DNA from: Promethearchaeota archaeon
Lineage (GTDB): Archaea > Asgardarchaeota > Lokiarchaeia > Sigynarchaeales > SOKP01
Assembly (NCBI GenBank): GCA_030620005.1
Contig: JAUXAJ010000064.1
Location: 1-20,028 of the forward strand
DNA: 20,028 nt
Direction: 5' to 3'
Shown here: positions 14,316 through 20,028 of the stretch, in pieces
Numbering within the stretch: the stretch's first letter is position 1
Layout of the letters: each line of letters opens with the position of its first letter
Notes under the pieces: model-generated
The model's input: only the letters and a program-made list of their open reading frames with translations
Database searches by the model: none
What the model was told of the DNA's origin: nothing
Position numbers and translations under genes: made by a program

Positions 14316-16235
14316 TTACTCGTACTCAGCGTCTACGACTCCTTCGTCTTGTCCAGTTGCTCTTCTGAATTGCTCTTCCTCAATTTCGTCTTGAGTTTTT
14401 CCTTGATATTCATAAGAGGCCCCAGGTGGCATATCTCCCATTCCTCCTGGTGGGGCACCTTGATGTCCCCCTGCCTGAGCGCCTTGTCCTTGTGGTTGAC
14501 CGTACATTCTCGAAGAAACCTCGTGTAGAGCGGATTGTAATTCTTCTGTCGCAGACTTGATTCTATAAGTATCGTTTGAGTCAATAGCTCCTTTTAAAGC
14601 CAAAACCTTTTGATCTATGTTTTCTTTCAAATCTCCAATAATGGACTCGTTTTCCTTCAACAATTTCTCAGTTTGATAAATCAACGATTCCGCTTGATTT
14701 TTAAGCTCAATGATTTCTTTAGTTTTCTTGTCTTCTTCGGCATTAAGCTCGGCTTCGCGTATTTTTTGTTCAATTTCGGCTTCAGACATCTTTGTTGACG
14801 CAGTTATCGTTATTGATTGGCTTCTTCCCGTTCCTTTGTCTCTTGCAGACACGTTTAATATTCCGTTTTGGTCTATGTCAAAAGAAACTTCTATCTGAGG
14901 CACTCCTCTTGGCGCAGGCGGAATTCCAGTCAGGTGGAACTTTCCTAATGTTATGTTGCCTCCAGCCATTGGTCGCTCTCCTTGTAGAACGTGAATTTCG
15001 ACTGCTGGTTGATTATCTGCTGCGGTAGAAAATGTTTCCGTCTTTTTAGTGGGGATCGTCGTGTTTCGTTCGATTAGCTTGGTAAACACGCCTCCTAAAG
15101 TTTCAACTCCTAAAGATAACGGAGTTACGTCTAGTAATAGCAAATCTTTGACTTCTCCCGTCAAGACACCTCCTTGTACCGCCGCACCCATCGCAACGCA
15201 CTCCATTGGGTCAATGCTGCGTTCTGGTCTTTTTCCTAACAAGTTCTCAAATTTTTTCAGAACGATTGGCATTCTCGTAGGCCCGCCAACTAGAATTACC
15301 TTATCCACATCTCCACCTCTCATGCCAGCATCTTTTAAAGCCTTATGTATGGGGCCATCTAATCGTTTCAACACGGGGTCAATTAATTGCTCCAATTTAG
15401 CTCTAGATAACGACTTGTTGAGGTGTATAGGTCCTTCACTAGTAGCAGTTATGTAAGGCAAGTTAATATCTGTATTGACGGATGTCGAAAGTTCGATTTT
15501 TGCTACTTCAGCAGCTTCGCGAATTCTTTGCATTGCCATTGAATCGCTTCTCAAGTCAACACCATGTTCTTTTTGAAATTCTGAAACAAAGTAATCTACG
15601 AGGATTCTATCCATATCAGTACCGCCTAATTGGGTATCCCCAGCCGTAGAAATGACTTCAAATACCTTATCGTCCATTTCCATTATCGTGACATCAAAAG
15701 TACTACCGCCAAGATCTAAAACTGCAATTCGCAAGTGAGCATCTTTTTTATCTAAGCCGTAAGCAACTGCAGCGGCAGTTGGCTCGTTGATTAGACGCCT
15801 AACGTTAAGACCGGCGATTTTTCCCGCATCCTTGGTTGCTTGTCTCTGGTTGTCGTTAAAGTACGCTGGTACGGTAATTATGACTTCAGAGACTTCTTCG
15901 CCTAAATAGGCAGTGGCATCTTCTTTTATCTTCCTTAGTATCATGGCAGAAATCTCTTGTGGAGTATACTCTTTACCATCAATCTTTACTTTATATGATG
16001 TACCCATTTTCCTTTTTATTGCAGTTATTGTTCTATCAGGATTGGAAATCGCCTGTCTTCTAGCGGGTTCACCAATTATTCTTTTACCGTCCTTGGTAAA
16101 CGCTACGACTGATGGAAATGCTTTACCACCGAGAGTGTTTCCTTCAGCACTTGGAATTATTGTAGGCTTACCTCCAATTAATACAGCAGCTGCGGAGTTC
16201 GAAGTTCCTAAATCAATTCCTATAATTTTTCCCAT
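14316..16235 (-). CDS. dnaK: Hsp70 chaperone DnaK
   Basis: The 639-residue Hsp70 is complete. The nucleotide-binding domain (about 1-360) has [26 protein letters not shown] and [12 protein letters not shown]. The substrate-binding beta domain follows (about 370-490: [14 protein letters not shown]), then the helical lid and a Gly/Gln/Pro-rich tail ending [10 protein letters not shown]. The region after [14 protein letters not shown] lacks the ~24-residue insert of proteobacterial DnaK, as in Gram-positive and archaeal forms. The second phosphate-binding loop reads DLGGSTFD (174-181), where Hsp70s normally have DLGGGTFD; the catalytic Thr (T179) is kept. GGAAGTGAT, one mismatch from the ideal Shine-Dalgarno, lies at 16241-16249 before the ATG. 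grpE ends 33 bases upstream and dnaJ follows. It folds proteins in the cytoplasm. Confidence 0.97.
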   Translation of the reverse strand: MGKIIGIDLGTSNSAAAVLIGGKPTIIPSAEGNTLGGKAFPSVVAFTKDGKRIIGEPARRQAISNPDRTITAIKRKMGTSYKVKIDGKEYTPQEISAMILRKIKEDATAYLGEEVSEVIITVPAYFNDNQRQATKDAGKIAGLNVRRLINEPTAAAVAYGLDKKDAHLRIAVLDLGGSTFDVTIMEMDDKVFEVISTAGDTQLGGTDMDRILVDYFVSEFQKEHGVDLRSDSMAMQRIREAAEVAKIELSTSVNTDINLPYITATSEGPIHLNKSLSRAKLEQLIDPVLKRLDGPIHKALKDAGMRGGDVDKVILVGGPTRMPIVLKKFENLLGKRPERSIDPMECVAMGAAVQGGVLTGEVKDLLLLDVTPLSLGVETLGGVFTKLIERNTTIPTKKTETFSTAADNQPAVEIHVLQGERPMAGGNITLGKFHLTGIPPAPRGVPQIEVSFDIDQNGILNVSARDKGTGRSQSITITASTKMSEAEIEQKIREAELNAEEDKKTKEIIELKNQAESLIYQTEKLLKENESIIGDLKENIDQKVLALKGAIDSNDTYRIKSATEELQSALHEVSSRMYGQPQGQGAQAGGHQGAPPGGMGDMPPGASYEYQGKTQDEIEEEQFRRATGQDEGVVDAEYE

Positions 16236-16268
16236 TTCTTATCACTTCCTTTTTTATTTTTCATATTT

Positions 16269-16946
16269 TTAACTTGAATTTTTTAATTTTGATTTTTTTG
16301 AAATTTTGACCCTTGCAGGTCTTAAAACTTTGTTATTTAAATAATAACCGTTACTTAATTCTTCTATTATCGTGTTCTCAGGGAGTTTATCGTTATTTTC
16401 TACTAATAACGCTTCGTGTTTGTACGGATCAAATATTTGTCCTTCACAATTCATCGGTTCTATACATTCGTCTTTAAGAAGTTTTTCAAAGTTAGTCATG
16501 ACCATTTCGAATCCTTTTTTCACTGATTCACCGTTTTCTAAAGCGTTAAAAACCTCTAAAGTCCTTTTTAAATCGTCGTAATGCTTTATCATTTTTTCAA
16601 AAATTTTCTCTTTTACTTGTAATTGATATCTTTGATTCTCGCGGTCGTTCCTTTTCCTGTAATTTTCAAAGTCAGCTTGAACTCTTAAAAGCGAGTTTAA
16701 ATACTCTTCAGCTTGAACCTTGTATTCTTGAAATTTCCTCGCATCATTTTTTAAACCAATCATCTCCTTGTATATCCTCTCTTTTTCAGCTTTTATTCTT
16801 ACGATTTCTTCTTCGAGAAGTTCTGCTTTTCCAGCTCTTTTTTTGAGCCTTTCAAATTCCCTCCTTGAAATTGAAATTTTATTTAAAGGACTTTCGAGAA
16901 ATTTTCGATTATTGAAAAATTTATCGTAATATTCTTCTAAAACCAT
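16269..16946 (-). CDS. grpE: Nucleotide exchange factor GrpE
   Basis: GrpE releases ADP from DnaK. The N-terminal ~120 residues are a long charged helix (coiled-coil dimerisation stalk: KAELLEEEIVRIKAEKERIY, LRVQADFENYRKRNDRE). The C-terminal beta domain carries the family signature FDPYKHEALL (173-182) and GYYLNNKVLRPARVKIS (201-217). I choose the ATG at 16944-16946 (225 residues) because GGAGATGA at 16954-16961 stands 7 bases before it. A TTG directly upstream at 16949 is in frame but less likely. It is the first gene of grpE-dnaK-dnaJ and is transcribed from the promoter region at about 17030-17100. Confidence 0.93.
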   Translation of the reverse strand: MVLEEYYDKFFNNRKFLESPLNKISISRREFERLKKRAGKAELLEEEIVRIKAEKERIYKEMIGLKNDARKFQEYKVQAEEYLNSLLRVQADFENYRKRNDRENQRYQLQVKEKIFEKMIKHYDDLKRTLEVFNALENGESVKKGFEMVMTNFEKLLKDECIEPMNCEGQIFDPYKHEALLVENNDKLPENTIIEELSNGYYLNNKVLRPARVKISKKSKLKNSS

Positions 16947-17031
16947 CAATAATTCATCTCCCTTTTTTTTACACTTTTTATTCTATTTTTCTTATTTTTA
17001 TTTATTAAATTCCCGTTTTTTCAATTAGTCT

Positions 17032-17097
17032 TTGTCAACGATTAATTGACAACAACTCTTTAATTACTAATGTGACTTTACATATTTAAATGTTTCG
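17032..17097 (-). promoter_or_regulatory. grpE-dnaK promoter with candidate operator
   Basis: On the minus strand, CGAAAC (plus 17092-17097) followed by ATTTAAATA (about 17083-17091) resembles a BRE plus TATA box. Transcription would begin roughly at 17060. Just downstream lies a perfect inverted repeat, TTGTCAA at 17032-17038 and TTGACAA at 17046-17052, separated by seven bases. A repressor there would block initiation or clearance. The sequence is not the bacterial CIRCE element. The leader from this start to the grpE ATG would be about 110 bases. Confidence 0.45.
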
Positions 17098-17197
17098 TTT
17101 ATTAAAAATAAAAGTCTTAAACCTTGAAAACTAAAAACAACAAGCATAGAAAATGAAATTTTTATAAATCTGCAAAACTAAAAATAAAAAAATTCGA

Positions 17198-17437
17198 TTA
17201 AAAATTTTCAGACTTAAGATCGTCAGTAACATTTTTCAATTTATTCCTTCTGATATATAACTCATTTAGTAAAATTAAATCTGTACTCCAGGTATTAATC
17301 CATTGGTAATCGTCTGAATGGTTAAAAGAAATAAGAAATTTATTTTGTTCATTACTAAAACAAACTTTTGTTATCAATAATGCTATAAAGAGAGCGATGG
17401 CGACGAGACTTATTATGTAATTTTTCATTTTAACCAT
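17198..17437 (-). CDS. Short signal-anchored protein of unknown function
   Basis: This 79-residue protein begins with a basic stub (MVKMKN) and a hydrophobic segment of about 20 residues (YIISLVAIALFIALLITKVCF, in two parts about 7-27). It then continues as a hydrophilic domain (NEQNKFLISFNHSDDYQWIN). A secreted or membrane-anchored protein is likely. No family is recognised. A start at the second Met (codon 4) is possible. TATA-like AT-rich sequence about 15-30 bases upstream of the ATG fits a leaderless transcript. It lies alone between the grpE promoter and the divergent roadblock-like gene. Confidence 0.5.
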   Translation of the reverse strand: MVKMKNYIISLVAIALFIALLITKVCFSNEQNKFLISFNHSDDYQWINTWSTDLILLNELYIRRNKLKNVTDDLKSENF

Positions 17438-17567
17438 TGAATCAAGAATTATTATAAAAAATATATTCGATTTCTTAAATTTAATTTTGTTTGACCTTTT
17501 CTTAATATTATTTTTTCTTTTCTGATTCTTGAATCAATTAAGCGACAAAATTTATAAGTTCATGAAA

Positions 17568-17584
17568 CTTCATTCGAAATGAAG
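17568..17584. repeat. Perfect 7-3-7 inverted repeat in a divergent spacer
   Basis: CTTCATT-CGA-AATGAAG forms a perfect palindrome, about 100 bases before the roadblock-like gene and 130 bases upstream of the signal-anchored gene. The same spacer has TTGAATCAA twice (17437-17445 and 17529-17537), the first overlapping the start codon of the leftward gene. It could be an operator or a short hairpin. Confidence 0.35.
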
Positions 17585-17684
17585 CTAAATTGCATATTTA
17601 CTAAAAGTTAAATATTTATATTTTATTAGAAATAATGTATAAATATTTATTAAGTTCAAGGAACATTTTTAGTTAAAAAAAATT

Positions 17685-18077
17685 ATGAGCATTGCTGAGC
17701 TTGGAAATAATATTCATAGCACTCTTAAATACTTTAAAGATAAAACTAATGCGATAGTCTGTTCTGTTATTGACAAGGACGGATTTATTCTAGCCACTGA
17801 AAAGGAAGATTATATCGATGAGATGTCATACAATAAGAAGATGATAGCTCTCTATACTAACATCGAGTCGCTAAACTTAATCAAATTTCGTGAAAAAACC
17901 GAAATAATCTCATTCTCAGAAATCGAAAATAGAGATTTTGGTTCAATCATTCTTATTAGAGCAATCAGAGACATTGGGGTATTAATTGCGGTTTTTCCGG
18001 CAATGCCAAATATCGACTTCATTATAAATGAATTTAATGAAGTGATTGAGAAGTTATCCAGTTATTTTAAGCCTTAA
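17685..18077 (+). CDS. Roadblock/LC7-like protein
   Basis: This 130-residue protein fits the roadblock/LC7 fold: an N-terminal helix (LGNNIHSTLKYFKDK), a strand pair with the characteristic turn (AIVCSVIDKDGFILATE), a helix (YNKKMIALYTNIESLNL), two more strands (FGSIILIRAIRDIGVLIAVF) and a C-terminal helix (FIINEFNEVIEKLSSYF). Such proteins bind or regulate small GTPases of the Mgl/Ras/Rag kind and are numerous in Asgard archaea. No GTPase gene is adjacent. A TATA-like ATGTATAAATATTTA lies about 35-50 bases before the ATG, and AAGGAA lies about 20 bases before it. The fold assignment rests on the secondary-structure pattern and the DKDG turn. Confidence 0.6.
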   Translation: MSIAELGNNIHSTLKYFKDKTNAIVCSVIDKDGFILATEKEDYIDEMSYNKKMIALYTNIESLNLIKFREKTEIISFSEIENRDFGSIILIRAIRDIGVLIAVFPAMPNIDFIINEFNEVIEKLSSYFKP

Positions 18078-18107
18078 TCCGTGATTATTATTAAGGAATT
18101 AAATTTA

Positions 18108-19580
18108 TTACTCTTCTTCTTTCGAAGACTCAATAATTTCGCCAACATAATAAAACCCAACGAGATTTCCTCGTCTCTGGAATTTTCTTGAAACTATCAG
18201 TACAATAACGTGTTCATTTTCATCTAAGACGCCTGCTTCTACCGCATATTTGACTGATTGTTCTATTATTTTTTCAGCATCGAAATTGAAGAATTCGGGG
18301 TTTTCAATCTGGATTGGTTGGACGCCCCATATTAAATTTAATTCCCTTACTGTCCGTTTAAACGGAGTTATCGCTATAATAGGTAATGGAGGTCGATATT
18401 TTGTAATCATCCGCACGCCGAAACCGCCACGCGTGATTACCAAAATTTTTCCTCTAAAATTTAAGTCTTCCATTTCTTGAGCTAAAGCGTGAATGGCATG
18501 TCCTAAAACTTGTGTATGAGTTAATCTATCCGAGTCAAAATCGTCAGGAATCCTCAATGGCATGTGTTCGGTAGCTGTAAGCGCGATCTTATTCATGTAA
18601 TTAACAGCTTGTGTAGGGTATTTTCCCACCGCTGTCTCAGCAGAAAGCATTACAGCATCAGTACCATCCATGACGGCGTTGTAAATATCACTCGCTTCTG
18701 CACGAGTAGGAATAGGCGCATTTATCATTGATTCAAGTATTTGAGTTGCGACTATGGCTGGTTTTCCCTCTTTATTACACATTTTTATCATTTTTTTCTG
18801 CCATATGGGGACTTGATCGGGGTCAATCTCGACTCCAAGATCGCCCCTTGCGACCATGATACCGTCAGAAACGTCTAAGATTTGTTCAAAATTGGTTAAG
18901 GCTACCGGTCGTTCTATTTTTGATATAAGTTTAATATTGTTGTTTCCATAATTCTCAAGAATCTTTTTCACGTGAAGCACATCGTCACCCGCAGATACAA
19001 AAGAAATAGCGACATATTCAGTATCAAGTTCAGCTATTATTTCTAAATCTTTTATGTCTTTTTCCGTTGGCACCCGTTGCTTTAATTCTCCAGTAGGAAT
19101 ATTAACTCCTTTTCTGTTAGAGATTATTCCTCCAGCAAGCACTTCCCCGATGAGATGATCCTGTTCTTTTTTTTTTACTTGAATTTTTATAATTCCGTCA
19201 TTTATGAAAAAAAATTCTCCTTTCTTCATTGATTTTAGAAAACCTACTAAAGGTATGGAAAATTTATTTTGATCTCCTTCTATTTCCTTTTCATAAATTC
19301 TTACTTCTTGCCCATTATTCAAATTGTAAGCTATATCATCCTTAAATTTCCCAACTCTTATTTTGGGCCCTTGAATATCGGTTAAAATTCCGATATATTC
19401 GTCAATTTCTCGAATTCTTTTAACTAACTCTCTTTTTTCCTCGTGAGTTCCGTGTGAAAAATTAAGCCTAAAAACATCAACTCCGGCATCAATGAGTTTT
19501 CTAAGCATCTGTTTCGAACTTGAAGCGGGTCCGATAGTAGCAACTATCTTGACCGTATTTTCTCTATATTGCATTTTCAT
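18108..19580 (-). CDS. pyk: Pyruvate kinase
   Basis: The enzyme converts phosphoenolpyruvate and ADP to pyruvate and ATP, the last step of glycolysis. The 490-residue protein has the barrel start KIVATIGPASSSKQMLRKLI, the PEP/Mg2+ site FRLNFSHGT (37-45), the signature KIERPVALTNFEQIL with MVARGDLGVEID behind it, and ATQILESM, PTRAEASDIYNAV and DAVMLSAETAVGKYP. An intact C-terminal domain (about 350-490) follows. At the position that is Glu in K+-dependent enzymes (GPEIR) it has Lys: IQGPKIRVG, K73. In the family this marks K+-independent catalysis. A second in-frame ATG lies two codons inside (MQYREN). AAGGT about 10 bases before the first ATG supports 19580 as the start. It is monocistronic and convergent with the roadblock-like gene. 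Confidence 0.96.
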   Translation of the reverse strand: MKMQYRENTVKIVATIGPASSSKQMLRKLIDAGVDVFRLNFSHGTHEEKRELVKRIREIDEYIGILTDIQGPKIRVGKFKDDIAYNLNNGQEVRIYEKEIEGDQNKFSIPLVGFLKSMKKGEFFFINDGIIKIQVKKKEQDHLIGEVLAGGIISNRKGVNIPTGELKQRVPTEKDIKDLEIIAELDTEYVAISFVSAGDDVLHVKKILENYGNNNIKLISKIERPVALTNFEQILDVSDGIMVARGDLGVEIDPDQVPIWQKKMIKMCNKEGKPAIVATQILESMINAPIPTRAEASDIYNAVMDGTDAVMLSAETAVGKYPTQAVNYMNKIALTATEHMPLRIPDDFDSDRLTHTQVLGHAIHALAQEMEDLNFRGKILVITRGGFGVRMITKYRPPLPIIAITPFKRTVRELNLIWGVQPIQIENPEFFNFDAEKIIEQSVKYAVEAGVLDENEHVIVLIVSRKFQRRGNLVGFYYVGEIIESSKEEE

Positions 19581-19839
19581 TTTAGCATACCTTCATGATT
19601 TGATTTGATAATTAATTAAAGATTAAAAGATACAACCTTAATCTTGACTTAAATAGAATTCTTATTTAATATTTATTTTGATTCCTTTTTAATAATCCTT
19701 TATTTTTTCCATTTTAAATTTTATTACTCGTGATTTTAGAAACATGTAATCCATTCAAATTACTAAATGTAAAGTAAAAAAATTTTTATCCATGATTAAT
19801 TAGCATTATTAACAATTTGCTTTTGAGGAAATAGAATAA

Positions 19840-20028
19840 ATGAAACCACATCATAAAAAGGCAATAGAAAAGTTAACAGAGAACCTAAAATCTGACGAAA
19901 AGATTGAGGCTCTAATTATTGCTGGCTCAATAGCTAAAGGAATGGAAAGAGACGATTCTGATGTTGATGTAGTTATTGTAGTAACTGAAGAAGAATATCT
20001 AAGAAGAAAAAAAAGAAACAAATTCTTA
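19840..20028 (+). CDS. Minimal nucleotidyltransferase, C-terminus cut by window edge
   Basis: The 63 residues visible run from the ATG at 19840 to the window edge with no stop. They contain the nucleotidyltransferase core: IIAGSIAKGMERDDSDVDVVIVV, in two parts G29-S30 and D41-x-D43. This is the GSxAxG...SDxD motif of DNA polymerase beta-like enzymes, including MNT toxin-antitoxin components and aminoglycoside-type adenylyltransferases. GAGG at about 19825-19828 precedes the start by 11 bases. The family member, and any HEPN partner, lie beyond the window. Confidence 0.75.
   Translation, partial: MKPHHKKAIEKLTENLKSDEKIEALIIAGSIAKGMERDDSDVDVVIVVTEEEYLRRKKRNKFL

Noticed and set aside
15049..15456. 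Open frame of 135 codons antisense to dnaK
   Set aside because: It lies wholly within the certain dnaK gene, with a composition expected from the complementary frame; no domain is recognisable.
16947..16949. TTG start for GrpE
   Set aside because: An ATG follows immediately and has the better spacing (7 bases) from GGAGATGA.
17032..17052. CIRCE element before grpE
   Set aside because: The inverted repeat has 7-base arms with a 7-base spacer and none of the TTAGCACTC/GAGTGCTAA sequence of CIRCE.
16950..17197. Small RNA or tRNA gene in the grpE upstream spacer
   Set aside because: The spacer is AT-rich with no cloverleaf, T-loop or box C/D pattern; only the promoter-operator region was found.

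Overview
The window reads as a chromosomal segment of an AT-rich archaeon, most probably an Asgard archaeon of the Lokiarchaeia type. The grounds are archaeal: a transcription factor B gene, TATA-like boxes close to start codons, geranylgeranyl-reductase and CrtI-like flavoproteins beside a FixX ferredoxin, a VapBC-type AbrB/PIN pair and an ISH3-like transposase. Two small proteins resemble the roadblock/longin-like proteins that are abundant in Asgard genomes. The Hsp70 operon has the short, Gram-positive-like nucleotide-binding domain usual for archaeal DnaK. The lineage is inferred from protein character; no marker gene is present that would settle it.

Layout. Bases 1-1292 are a transposase gene on the minus strand, cut by the window edge. 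At 1340-1414 lies a nested inverted repeat, followed at 1581-1730 by a decayed copy of the promoter and first ~44 codons of the histidine-phosphatase gene whose intact copy is at 2631-3344. A toxin-antitoxin pair (PIN toxin 1732-2133, AbrB antitoxin 2130-2396) with its own palindromic operator sits between the two copies. Next comes a redox/isoprenoid block: a CrtI-like flavoprotein on the minus strand (3434-4915), a small coiled-coil protein (5022-5279), and a translationally coupled geranylgeranyl-reductase/FixC-like flavoprotein and FixX-like ferredoxin (5367-7048). Converging on it is an orphan zinc-less DnaJ-like protein (7052-8053), then a longin/roadblock-like small protein (8167-8535).

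Bases 8743-12173 hold a four-helix membrane protein and a winged-helix regulator on the minus strand, divergent from a MacB/LolD-type ABC transporter (ATPase 10127-10915, permease 10902-12173). Two small palindromes lie in the divergent spacer. A T-tract terminator separates the transporter from the chaperone cluster on the opposite strand, transcribed grpE (16946 down) - dnaK - dnaJ - tfb. A perfect 7-7-7 inverted repeat just downstream of a BRE/TATA-like element is a candidate heat-shock operator for this cluster.

The right end carries a short signal-anchored protein (17198-17437), a roadblock/LC7-like protein (17685-18077), pyruvate kinase (18108-19580) and the start of a minimal nucleotidyltransferase (19840 to the edge).

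Main points of interest: a general transcription factor directly behind the Hsp70 genes with a candidate operator in front; two DnaJ-like co-chaperones, neither with a zinc-finger domain; the CrtI/GGR/FixX neighbourhood as a possible isoprenoid-saturation module; and the broken phosphatase duplicate bordered by a transposase and a toxin-antitoxin pair. No tRNA, rRNA or CRISPR array was seen.
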